Shown: positions 24,231 to 31,894, counted from the stretch's first letter. The stretch: DNA of 33,991 nucleotides from QQUD01 sp039029915 (GCA_039029915.1 JBCCFD010000026.1:1-33991), one strand, 5' to 3'. A program made the numbers and translations. Notes: generated from the letters alone by a model not told the origin.

Positions 24231-24342
24231 GGAGATCTCCTTTTTGTGATTGTAGCAGGGATTGGGAACTAGAGAAATGAGCTAGAGCTAGAGGAAACGT
24301 TATTGGAGAAATAAGGGATGATAAATTGGGCGATGTAATCAA

Positions 24343-24463
24343 TGACTAACTGATGTTACGCGGAAAAAACCGCTGAGGTTTCTAAACAGAGTGGCAATCA
24401 TTGGCGTTTTTTGAAATACTTCAGCGGTTTAAACCAGTGGTACTGCGTAACTCCAGTGACTAA
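24343..24463. mobile_element. 107-bp MITE with 12-bp TIRs and 7-bp target duplication
   Basis: TGACTAA is repeated at 24343-24349 and 24457-24463, exactly abutting an element (24350-24456) with ends CTGATGTTACGC and GCGTAACTCCAG, inverted repeats matching at 10 of 12 positions. Internally AACCGCTGAGGTTTC and GAAATACTTCAGCGGTT form an imperfect palindrome. There is no coding capacity. This is a miniature inverted-repeat element; the parent IS family is not evident. It ends 11 bp before the ribosome binding site of the DUF4375 gene. Confidence 0.75.
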
Positions 24464-24484
24464 TTAAAAGCATGGGAGGTGCTT

Positions 24485-24883
24485 ATGAAATATCCGGAAG
24501 ATTTTGATGATATTGTTTTTGACAACCGTGAGGATTTTGCCAAATTGGATAAAAAAACTCAGGTCGGCCTCTGTATCCATATGTTAGAAGCACAAATTAA
24601 TAATGGCGGATTTGACCAATATTTTTTTAATTCAAGTGGTTTGTTCGTTCAGGAAACTGTAGAGGCGCTTGAATTAATTGGAGCCGCCAAGACCAAGAAG
24701 TTACTGGCTGATGCAATTGCATTGTCTTTTCCTGATGGATATCCTGTAGATCCGACAACTCATCGGCAGGCGATGGTTGATGATGAGTCAGTTTTTGATG
24801 CACTGGATGAGCTTGACCAAAAATTTTATGCGTATGAGGAGCCACTTTATTCCTTAGTGAATGCGTTTCTTGACGGGGGGTGA
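24485..24883 (+). CDS. DUF4375 domain protein
   Basis: A 132-residue acidic helical protein with the DUF4375 core: QVGLCIHMLEAQINNGGFDQYFFNSSG, split here by TQ, followed by LELIGAAKTKKLLADAIALSF and a late FYAYEEPLYSLVNAFL. The family is of unknown function and often found in immunity-like or accessory loci. GGGAGG (24474-24479), 5 nt before ATG 24485, fixes the start. A MITE sits immediately upstream, so the native promoter may be displaced or supplied by it. Confidence 0.85.
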   Translation: MKYPEDFDDIVFDNREDFAKLDKKTQVGLCIHMLEAQINNGGFDQYFFNSSGLFVQETVEALELIGAAKTKKLLADAIALSFPDGYPVDPTTHRQAMVDDESVFDALDELDQKFYAYEEPLYSLVNAFLDGG

Positions 24884-24928
24884 GCTGCTGCTTCAACGGG
24901 TTCAGCCTACTTTATGATTCTTTATCAA

Positions 24929-24946
24929 GACATAGCAGGCTATGTC
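24929..24946. terminator. short palindrome between convergent genes
   Basis: GACATAG/CTATGTC with a CAGG loop, followed on the plus strand by CCCTAC. It lies between the convergent DUF4375 and PilO-like genes, where a bidirectional terminator is expected, although T-tracts are weak. The wording resembles dispersed GTAGGGACA-type intergenic palindromes. Confidence 0.4.
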
Positions 24947-24990
24947 CCTACAACAATCGTTAAATTGGGACTTGAAACTTGTATTCGGGG

Positions 24991-26079
24991 TTAATTGCTG
25001 GGAATAATGAGTTCCTGGCCAACGGAAATATTGTTGCCGATGATGCCATTGGCGGTGCGGATGGCATCTACGTTCGTGTTGAAACGTTGGGCAATAGAAA
25101 AGAGAGTGTCGCCGCTTTGGACGGTGTAGGTTGTGCCTGTGGTTGGGGTGGTGAGGTCTTCGATCTGGGATAGGCCAGCTTGGGCTTCGCCGCTGAGTGG
25201 ATTGATCACAACGGCCGTTTCAAACTGAGTGCGGGCTGAGTCAAGATTTCCGGATTCAATAAGCTGGTATCCAAAATTAACAAGCGCGCTGTACTGTTTT
25301 TCACGAATTTCTGGGAAATTGGGATCAACTTCAATAATTTGATCGATGATGGTGAGCACGGCTGGCCAATTCTCGGCCGCCCACGGCAGGTCAAGCTGTT
25401 GAGATAGCTGCGTCGCAGGGCTAGGTGCGCCTGTTTCCGGTTGACCTCCGATCGTCTCATCTGCAACATCAACGACGGTGGTTGTTGGCAAGTTGTTGAG
25501 AGCTTCACCGGTGGCGAAAGGAGACGTGTAGAGGGTGAGCTGAAAGCTGAGCGTGCCACGGCCGTTTTGCTCTACCAAGGTGACATCTGTTAGAGAGACG
25601 GTGGTGACGGCCGTTTCGCGCATTAAGGCTAAAAATTGCAGCAGTCGTTCGACCTCGCCAGCAGCCTGAATTTCAAATTGACGTACGTCAAAAAAGGTAT
25701 TGGGCGCTTTTTGGGGTAGCGGCTGAGCTTCCACTTCGATTAACGTCACCGAGGTCGCTATGGCGTATTGATTGATCGCTTCAAGAACGGTGGCGGCTTG
25801 GGCTTCAGTGAGAAAAACGGCCGTGGCGGTATCCAAGCGGGCCTGAGCCGCTTCAAGCTGCGCGTCTTGCTCCTCGTTGCTTAGTTCTAAGACTGCTTCT
25901 TGCTGAGTTTGAGCCGAAACGGCCGTTTCCAACCGCTCGTTTAGATTCCCCCGATCTTGCAAAAGAGGCGCAATATTTCCCGCGATGAGGACTAAATACA
26001 CAACCGTCAGCAAGGCGGCAAACATGACTCCGATAACGGTCAATAGATTTTCACGAATGGTGTCAATCAGCTGATTCAT
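24991..26079 (-). CDS. PilO-like membrane protein with TPR and C-terminal LysM
   Basis: 362 residues. One membrane segment (about 12-36), then an acidic coiled coil (about 45-85), then a PilO/GspM-like ferredoxin-type domain (LEAINQYAIATSVTLIEVEAQP, VRQFEIQAAGEVERLLQFLALM, LSFQLTLYTSP). Residues about 235-310 form TPR-like helices and the C-terminus is a LysM (TYTVQSGDTLFSIAQRFN, ending QELIIPSN), which binds peptidoglycan. It starts by ATGA overlap with the preceding gene, so the two are cotranslated. PilO normally dimerises with PilN in type IV pilus assembly; the LysM and TPR tail are not part of classical PilO. No PilM, PilQ or ATPase is in the window. Confidence 0.7.
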   Translation of the reverse strand: MNQLIDTIRENLLTVIGVMFAALLTVVYLVLIAGNIAPLLQDRGNLNERLETAVSAQTQQEAVLELSNEEQDAQLEAAQARLDTATAVFLTEAQAATVLEAINQYAIATSVTLIEVEAQPLPQKAPNTFFDVRQFEIQAAGEVERLLQFLALMRETAVTTVSLTDVTLVEQNGRGTLSFQLTLYTSPFATGEALNNLPTTTVVDVADETIGGQPETGAPSPATQLSQQLDLPWAAENWPAVLTIIDQIIEVDPNFPEIREKQYSALVNFGYQLIESGNLDSARTQFETAVVINPLSGEAQAGLSQIEDLTTPTTGTTYTVQSGDTLFSIAQRFNTNVDAIRTANGIIGNNISVGQELIIPSN

Positions 26080-27902
26080 TCGGTATCAAACTCCACGATG
26101 ATGATGAACTCAAAGGCTGAGCCACTCTGCTGAACGCGCTTAAAGCGAATTTTATACGGCCGTGTTGCCCCATCGAAAATCTGGTCGGCTACGATGACGT
26201 CATGGCTAGGAATTTGGCTTGTGTCCCGCTCAATTTGTAAAAAGACCGGAATCTGCTGATGGCAAGCGGTGCCCCAAATAATATCAATAGCGCCTTCATA
26301 TTCGCCGGGCAGTAAACCTGAGGTATCTGCAATAATGTTAAAGGTGCTCAGTGAGATGTTTGTTGTACCAGAGGTGAGGTCTGTAAATAACCAGGGAGCG
26401 TTAGATTGAATTGTAAAGCTCATATTGGTTGAGCTACTCAAAGAGACTGTGTCTGAAACAGTGGTATTCCCCTCTAAATAGGTGCCAAAATCAATTTCTT
26501 GGGTGTCTGCCGAAAATGGCACTTCGCTAGCTGTGACGGTGTATCTTTTATTGGGATCATACTGCTGGCTTTTGTTGAGAATCTCGATAAGCGCCACGCT
26601 GTCTTTGGATGCGGAGAAGCAAATAGAAGAGGAAAGATCATCGGACCCAAGCGGTGAGTAATCATCATTTTGGGTAAAGACGCTGTCCAAATCGACCGTC
26701 ACAATCGTGTCGACGCCCACGGCGAGGGATGAAGTGGTGATTTGATAATTGCGCCCTTCTTTCACCAATATTTGCAAGTAATCTTCATCCACACTGGGGA
26801 AAAAGGTGTGAACTTGTGACTCGCCAACGGCTAAAAGCGTCGGCGGATCATCTGGTTCATACGCATCTCGTAAATCAGGGGTGGCGGTGAAGGTGGGAAC
26901 TGGGGTGAGCGGAATGGTGGTGGGAACGGCCGTTGGTACAATTTCCTGCACGCTAATCTGATACGTTTTATCTGCCCCAAAACTGCCTCGGTTTGTAATT
27001 CGCACAAACACATTGATATCTTGATCGGCTGGCGCTTGTACCTCTACGAGCGATGTTAACGTCCCATTTTGAATATCATCGTTTGTAAAAGTTTGATCCC
27101 CCATGCTTACGGTAAGGAAAGTATCAACACCAGCCGCTAAATTCGTGGTGCGAATTTGGTAAAAACGGCCCGCCTTAGCTAAAAAGAAGACGTTATCCAC
27201 ATCAAAATTAGGTAAGAAGTTGTGCGTTTGAGACTGGCCTAAAAAGATGGGCTGGGCGGTATGATCATCCCATTCAAACTCATCGGTGAGGTCAGGGGTG
27301 GGGGTGGAGGGAATGCGTGTTTGGGTGGGAACGGCCGTTGGTTGATTGGTGGGTGACGGCGTTGGAGTAGGCCCCGGTGGCGTGGGAGATTCAATAACAA
27401 ATGGCGTTTCAACGGCCAAAATCGACTGGACTAAAACGGAGCTAAACGCGCCAGATTGCTCAAGCTGATTCGCATAGCCAGTAATAGCCTGTTCGTTTAT
27501 GGCGCGCCCTCGAATGGTTAAGCGTCCCGGGGCTTGAACCAATGATACGATGGAAAGCTGAGCGTCATCAAACGTCCGAACCGCTTGCATAACGTTTGAC
27601 CATTCAATTTGTTGGGCGTCTAAAGTGGGTTGAAGGCCATCAATCTGGGCCACTTGCTCGTTTAGCTCAATCAGTTCCGGCGCAATTGAGGGAGCGCTGG
27701 GGGTTAATTGGCGGTTGCCTGAAACGGCCGTTTCCAGCGGAATTACCGTGCCCTCAAGCTGTTGTACATCTTGATTGAGCGAGCGGGAAAACAAAAATAT
27801 CGGAATTAACAAAACGGTTAATCCCAAAATAATAAACCAGAGAATGATATTCCCTGGAATCTGTTGTCTCGGTTGTCGTGGTGCACTACCTTGTGAAAAC
27901 AC
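26076..27902 (-). CDS. PilN-like membrane protein with tandem PPC-like domains
   Basis: 608 residues. A cytoplasmic stub, one membrane segment (about 20-41), a coiled coil, and a PilN-like domain with EWSNVMQAVRTFDDAQLSIV, LTIRGRAINEQAITGYANQL and FSSVLVQSI. After a Pro/Thr linker (TPTPSPTNQPTAVPTQT) come two PPC-like domains (about 205-320 and 345-455), each starting TPDL(T/R)D and containing DTFLTV or DTIVTV strands. A third beta domain follows (about 465-608). GTG start with AGGGA 8 nt upstream. PilN partners PilO, which is the next gene; the PPC domains (common in secreted enzymes of Chloroflexota) are an unusual addition. It contains four ACGGCCGT palindromes. Confidence 0.68.
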   Translation of the reverse strand: MFSQGSAPRQPRQQIPGNIILWFIILGLTVLLIPIFLFSRSLNQDVQQLEGTVIPLETAVSGNRQLTPSAPSIAPELIELNEQVAQIDGLQPTLDAQQIEWSNVMQAVRTFDDAQLSIVSLVQAPGRLTIRGRAINEQAITGYANQLEQSGAFSSVLVQSILAVETPFVIESPTPPGPTPTPSPTNQPTAVPTQTRIPSTPTPDLTDEFEWDDHTAQPIFLGQSQTHNFLPNFDVDNVFFLAKAGRFYQIRTTNLAAGVDTFLTVSMGDQTFTNDDIQNGTLTSLVEVQAPADQDINVFVRITNRGSFGADKTYQISVQEIVPTAVPTTIPLTPVPTFTATPDLRDAYEPDDPPTLLAVGESQVHTFFPSVDEDYLQILVKEGRNYQITTSSLAVGVDTIVTVDLDSVFTQNDDYSPLGSDDLSSSICFSASKDSVALIEILNKSQQYDPNKRYTVTASEVPFSADTQEIDFGTYLEGNTTVSDTVSLSSSTNMSFTIQSNAPWLFTDLTSGTTNISLSTFNIIADTSGLLPGEYEGAIDIIWGTACHQQIPVFLQIERDTSQIPSHDVIVADQIFDGATRPYKIRFKRVQQSGSAFEFIIIVEFDTE

Positions 27903-28219
27903 TGCCTATCCCTGACGTAGACCTTGGTGGTATTTAGTAAAACTGTGAATGATGTCGGTCTACTTTTTGAAGAACAAAATAAGATAACTTTTGTTCTTTA
28001 TTTTTTCTTCGCATCGCTTATAGATCAGTGTAATGGATGTAGATGCTCGATAAGCTGACACGGAACTGCCAAACATTTTGCTTAAACGTCACTATTATGT
28101 CATATTGTGATTAAAAGGGTGTGAATGCTTCGCAGGAAGCCCGTGAAAAATGCGTAAGGGGTGAGAGGTTAGGGATTGGAGATTGGGGGTTGGGGATTAT
28201 GTGGAGGACAAAAAGGTCT
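27903..28219. other. divergent intergenic region
   Basis: It separates the pilN-like operon (-) from the GDPD-Nudix gene (+). A 10-bp A/T-rich inverted repeat AAGAACAAAA/TTTTGTTCTT (27970-27998), followed by TATTTTTTC, looks terminator-like on the plus strand but has no upstream plus-strand gene. Its core matches the hairpin at 13832-13883. Near the end is a GATTGGG heptad repeat (28165-28200). No gene is supported. Confidence 0.45.
28165..28200 (+). repeat. heptad repeat, GATTGGG type
   Basis: GGTTAGG, GATTGGA, GATTGGG, GGTTGGG, GATTATG run in 7-nt register just before the GDPD-Nudix gene. It is the reverse-complement form of the CCCCAAT repeat at 306-347, which lies at the end of the other GDPD gene. 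Confidence 0.65.
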
Positions 28220-29443
28220 ATGAAACAAAACATTCGCTTGCCAAAACGGCCGTTTGCGAAAGATGGGGGTCCGATTGTGCTGGCTCATCGCGGTTGGCGT
28301 GGCTACTACCCAGAAAACACAATGCTTGCCTTGGATTGGGCAGCGCATATGCCGATTGATGGGTTGGAACTGGACATTCACAGCACAAAAGATGGGGAAC
28401 TCGTTGTCACTCATGACGAAACGGTGGAGCGTACGACTGATGGGCAGGGGCGGGTGCAGGATTATTCACTAGCTGAACTGCAAAAGCTGGATGCTGGCTA
28501 CTGGTGGACGGCTGATGAGGGCAAAACCTACCCGTTTCGTGGTAGTCAGCTACGAATCCCAACGGTTGAAGCGGTGTTTAAACGATTCCCAAACTTGTGG
28601 ATCAACATTGATATTAAGCAGAAAACACCATCGATTGTGAAGCCGTTTGCCGATTTGATTCGGGATTACAAAATGGAAGAGCGCATGTGCGTTGGCTCGT
28701 TTGAAAATGAAACGATTCGCGCTTTTCGGCAAGAGATCCCTGAGGTGGTTACGGCTGGCTCTGCGAATGAGGTGCGACTGATGTTTGTGTTAAACAAGAT
28801 GTGGCTGACTGGTTTGTATCGGGGTAAGGGGCTGAACTTCCAAATTCCTGAATGGGAGAAAAACTTGCATATTGTGACGAGGTCGTTTGTTGAGGCATGC
28901 CATCGGCAGAAGACGGCCGTTCACGTTTGGACCGTCAACGAAATTGAAGATATGAAGCGACTGCTTGATTTAAATGTGGATGGGCTGGTGTCTGATTATC
29001 CCGATCGGGCGTTGGCGCTAATGGGGCGGCTGAATGAGTCACACCACCTCAAGCGCGCCACCGTGATTATTGTGCAGGATGGGAAGGTGCTTTTGTTTAA
29101 GCGGGTCCGCGAAGGGAACCCCGCTTACTACATCGTGCCCGGTGGTGGCATTGAGGCTGGGGAAACCCCTGACCAAGCCGCCATCCGGGAAGCCAAAGAA
29201 GAGACGAATTTTGAGGTGACTCTGGGGCCAAAGCTGTGGCAGAAGCAGATCAACCCTCTGTTTGAAGATCACGGATATTTAGTGACTGATTTTAGTGGAG
29301 ACCTACAGTTGGGTGGCCCTGAAGCCGAGCGCCATTCAGAAAATAATCAGTATATTTTTGAGTGGGTGCCGCTTGACGAGGCGTGGCATTTACCGCTGTA
29401 TCCCAGCCAACTTGATGTTGAGGCGATAAAAACGTATTTGTAG
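28220..29443 (+). CDS. GDPD-Nudix fusion hydrolase
   Basis: About 407 residues, two enzymes in one chain. The N-terminal GDPD domain (about 15-270) has H23 in AHRGWRGYYPENT, E50/D52 in LELDIHS and H65 in VTHDETVERTTDG. The C-terminal Nudix domain (about 275-407) has GGGIEAGETPDQAAIREAKE ending in ETNF: the Nudix box with Asn where Gly is usual. No signal peptide, in contrast to the membrane-anchored paralogue at 303-1214. The start is placed at ATG 28220 with GGAGG at 28203-28207; upstream in-frame ATGs (28121, 28199) would translate a repeat block. The pairing suggests linked hydrolysis of glycerophosphodiesters and a nucleotide-linked alcohol, but the substrate is inference only. Confidence 0.88.
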   Translation: MKQNIRLPKRPFAKDGGPIVLAHRGWRGYYPENTMLALDWAAHMPIDGLELDIHSTKDGELVVTHDETVERTTDGQGRVQDYSLAELQKLDAGYWWTADEGKTYPFRGSQLRIPTVEAVFKRFPNLWINIDIKQKTPSIVKPFADLIRDYKMEERMCVGSFENETIRAFRQEIPEVVTAGSANEVRLMFVLNKMWLTGLYRGKGLNFQIPEWEKNLHIVTRSFVEACHRQKTAVHVWTVNEIEDMKRLLDLNVDGLVSDYPDRALALMGRLNESHHLKRATVIIVQDGKVLLFKRVREGNPAYYIVPGGGIEAGETPDQAAIREAKEETNFEVTLGPKLWQKQINPLFEDHGYLVTDFSGDLQLGGPEAERHSENNQYIFEWVPLDEAWHLPLYPSQLDVEAIKTYL

Positions 29444-29464
29444 AAATTTGCGCACTTCCCCTAT

Positions 29465-29491
29465 CGCCTAATTTTAGGCTATAATTAGGCG
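29465..29491 (+). promoter_or_regulatory. palindromic operator over the fic promoter
   Basis: CGCCTAATT (29465-29473) and AATTAGGCG (29483-29491) are perfect inverted repeats with a 9-bp spacer; a nested palindrome GCCTAA-TT-TTAGGC gives three TTAGGC half sites. TATAAT (29480-29485) is embedded, 6 nt before the ATG at 29492, implying a leaderless transcript. A bound repressor here would cover both promoter and start codon. Confidence 0.55.
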
Positions 29492-30520
29492 ATGAAGCCA
29501 TTTCAGCCTCAATATACCATTACCCCCCAACTGTTATCCATGATCAAGCAGATCGCTGTTTTGATTCATGATTTGAATTTGCGTGCTTATCCCGAGCTGG
29601 TGTTAATGAAACTAAGAGGGGAAGCCTCTGCTTTGTCTACCTTCGCCTCTACAAGCATTGAAGGGAACCCTCTACCTCTAACCGAAGTAAAACGACTGCT
29701 TAAGCAAAAACTGGCGTATGCTCGGCAGAGCGAACAAGAAGTATTGAACTACAATTCAATGCTCAACCGTCTAAATCACCTAAGCGAACAGCCTTTTTCT
29801 TCTAAAGTGATCAAGGAAATTCAAGCTGGCGTTATGGATGGACTTTTGCCTAAACATCAACGAGGGGAATGGCGAAAGGAGGCCGTTGTCATTTATGAAG
29901 CACAAGGAGATGGCATTGTCTATTTGCTGCCTAATTATGCGGATGTCCCCTCGTTGATGGAGGCTTTAGTACGTTTCGTCGAACAAAATCAATCCATTTT
30001 AGATCCTGTCATATTAGCTGGATTGGTTCATCGGCAGTTAGTCATCATTCACCCATTTATGGATGGAAACGGCCGTTCTACTCGTCTAATTACCACACTT
30101 TTATTAGCTAATTTAGGCTTGAATACGCTGAATCTGTTTAGTTTTGAGAACTACTATAATCTAAACGTAACCCGCTATTTTCAAACGGTTGGTTTATTTG
30201 GCGACTATTATGAATTGGTTGACACGCTTGATTTTACAATGTGGCTCACTTATTTTGCCGAAGGCATTTTAGATGAACTGTATCGCGTTCAAAAACAGCT
30301 CACTTCCATTCAAGTGTCTCCCCAACAACGACTTAAGCCGTATCATCAAAAGATTTTAGACTACATTGATACGCACGGATTCATTACTGATTATGATTAT
30401 GCTCAACTGACTGACCGTGCCAAAGCGACTCGAACATTAGATTTTAATCGCTTGATAGAGATGAATTTGATTGAACGTCGAGGCAAGGGGCGCAACACCC
30501 ATTATGTCAGAGAGCTGTAA
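29492..30520 (+). CDS. Fic-family protein (putative AMPylase) with N-terminal inhibitory motif and C-terminal wHTH
   Basis: 342 residues. The catalytic motif HPFMDGNGRSTR (H187) is complete for Fic-domain AMP transfer. The inhibitory helix motif S53-T-S-I-E57-G58-N (form S/TxxxE(G/N)) places it with Fic proteins autoinhibited from the N-terminal side. Residues about 280-342 form a winged-helix (KILDYIDTHGFITDYDYAQL, then LIERRGKGRNTHYV), common in stand-alone bacterial Fic regulators. No antitoxin gene is adjacent, consistent with built-in inhibition. A palindrome overlaps the promoter and start codon, and its own wHTH could bind there. The target protein is unknown. Confidence 0.9.
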   Translation: MKPFQPQYTITPQLLSMIKQIAVLIHDLNLRAYPELVLMKLRGEASALSTFASTSIEGNPLPLTEVKRLLKQKLAYARQSEQEVLNYNSMLNRLNHLSEQPFSSKVIKEIQAGVMDGLLPKHQRGEWRKEAVVIYEAQGDGIVYLLPNYADVPSLMEALVRFVEQNQSILDPVILAGLVHRQLVIIHPFMDGNGRSTRLITTLLLANLGLNTLNLFSFENYYNLNVTRYFQTVGLFGDYYELVDTLDFTMWLTYFAEGILDELYRVQKQLTSIQVSPQQRLKPYHQKILDYIDTHGFITDYDYAQLTDRAKATRTLDFNRLIEMNLIERRGKGRNTHYVREL

Positions 30521-30570
30521 CAACAAGTCGTTTGCATTTTACTTCGACTTCGACAGGTTCCTCCTCCGTT

Positions 30571-30615
30571 CCTAAATCTCCAACCACTAATCTCTAATCC
30601 CCAATACACCAATTA
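30571..30615. repeat. heptad repeat, TCTCTAA/TCCCCAA type
   Basis: Degenerate 7-nt units (TCTCCAA, CCACTAA, TCTCTAA, TCCCCAA) fill much of the 133-bp gap between fic and the histidine kinase. Same family as 306-347. Confidence 0.55.
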
Positions 30616-30618
30616 AAA

Positions 30619-30653
30619 ATGACCGGACTGCTATTTTGATGTAAACTGCCATC
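30619..30653 (+). promoter_or_regulatory. leaderless promoter of the histidine kinase
   Basis: ATGACC (30619-30624, 4 of 6 to TTGACA), a 17-bp spacer, and TAAACT (30642-30647, 4 of 6 to TATAAT), followed by 6 nt to ATG 30654. There is no SD sequence. This fits transcription starting at the start codon. Confidence 0.4.
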
Positions 30654-31808
30654 ATGGGGAATGAAGCGGTGTTACTGCGGCGGCGTAATCGAGAATTATC
30701 TATTCTCAATGTGATAGCCCAAGCGTTAAATCAATCGGTTAATTTATCTCAAACTTTGCCTGCCATCTTGTCTGAAGTGGCGAAATTGCTTGATTTGAAG
30801 ACGAGCTGGCTGTGGTTGTTCCATGAAGGGTCAACCCGCTCGTATCTCGCCGCAGCTCAAAACCTGCCCCCTGTTTTAGAAGAAAATCCGCATAAGATGA
30901 TGGGCTCATGCTACTGTTTACGCACCTTTTTAGAGGATGATATGGCAGGTGCAGCCAATGTGAACGAAGTTGAGTGCAGTCGCTTGGTTGGTGTGGGTGA
31001 AGGCACCGATGGGCTTTTGTATCACGCCTCGATACCGGTGCGCGCTCATGGAAAAAAGCTGGGTGTGCTCAATGTAGCCAGCGCTGATTGGTGCGGCTTG
31101 TCATCTGAAGATTTGCAGCTGCTGAATACCATTGGGGATATGCTGGGAACGGCCGTTGAGCGGTCAAGACTGTTTAGTCAAAGCAGTCAGCTAGGCGTCG
31201 TGCAAGAACGGAACCGCCTCGCCCGTGAGATTCATGATACGCTGGCGCAGGGATTAACGGCCGTTTCTCTCCAGCTTGAATCTGCAGATGCAATGCTAGA
31301 TGCTGACCTCGGGAAACAAAGAGTGCAGGACACCATTCAACAAGCCCTCGCTCTAACGCGTGCCAATCTGGAAGAGGCCCGCCGTTCAGTGATGGATTTA
31401 CGCGCCACAATCCTTGAAGAAAAATCGCTCCCAGAAGCGGTAACAGATTTAACCAATTCAAGACCCTATCCCTTCGAGATTACCTTGCGCATAGACAGCC
31501 CGCCTTTAGCGCCCGGTATTGAAACAGGCATCTTTCGGATTGTGCAAGAGGCGTTAACTAATATTGAACGACACGCCAACGCAACGGCCGTAACGCTTCA
31601 AATTTCACATGCCAATGGATTGCTCACCCTGCTCATCGTTGATAATGGTCAAGGGTTTGATCCCAAACAAACGGCTGATGATCGGTTTGGGCTGGTGGGT
31701 ATGAGCGAACGGGCTAAATTGATGAACGGCCGTTTAACACTCAACACCACCAGCAATCAAGGCACAGAAATTATCGTTAAAATACCCATTGTGGATGGAA
31801 GAATTTAA
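30654..31808 (+). CDS. cytoplasmic GAF-domain histidine kinase (NarL/HisKA_3 type)
   Basis: 384 residues. An N-terminal GAF domain (about 15-180) contains a Cys-rich stretch (GSCYCLRTF, NEVECSRLV), which might bind a metal, haem or redox ligand. The HisKA_3 dimerisation helix carries the phospho-acceptor H194 in LAREIHDTLAQGL. The HATPase_c domain has NIERHANAT (N box), DNGQGF (G1) and GLVGMSERA (G2). No membrane segment, so it senses an intracellular signal. Five ACGGCCGT or related sites are in the gene. The likely partner is the NarL-type regulator at 33180, two genes downstream on the same strand. Confidence 0.92.
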   Translation: MGNEAVLLRRRNRELSILNVIAQALNQSVNLSQTLPAILSEVAKLLDLKTSWLWLFHEGSTRSYLAAAQNLPPVLEENPHKMMGSCYCLRTFLEDDMAGAANVNEVECSRLVGVGEGTDGLLYHASIPVRAHGKKLGVLNVASADWCGLSSEDLQLLNTIGDMLGTAVERSRLFSQSSQLGVVQERNRLAREIHDTLAQGLTAVSLQLESADAMLDADLGKQRVQDTIQQALALTRANLEEARRSVMDLRATILEEKSLPEAVTDLTNSRPYPFEITLRIDSPPLAPGIETGIFRIVQEALTNIERHANATAVTLQISHANGLLTLLIVDNGQGFDPKQTADDRFGLVGMSERAKLMNGRLTLNTTSNQGTEIIVKIPIVDGRI

Positions 31809-31844
31809 GTGAGTGGCCGCATGTGGGATGGACAAAATTACGAT

Positions 31845-31875
31845 TTGCAACTTGCAACCTGCAACCTGCAACCCC
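31845..31875. repeat. TGCAACC heptad repeat
   Basis: TTGCAAC, TTGCAACC, TGCAACC, TGCAACC in tandem just before the ribosome binding site of the CNNM gene. It is related to the TTTGCAACC units at 1336-1372. Confidence 0.65.
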
Positions 31876-31894
31876 CAAATAGGAGACTTTTTTA

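Noticed and set aside
28121..28219. N-terminal extension of the GDPD-Nudix protein
   Set aside because: The extension encodes a heptad-repeat product (RLGIGDWGLGI) and no ribosome site precedes ATG 28121; GGAGG favours 28220.
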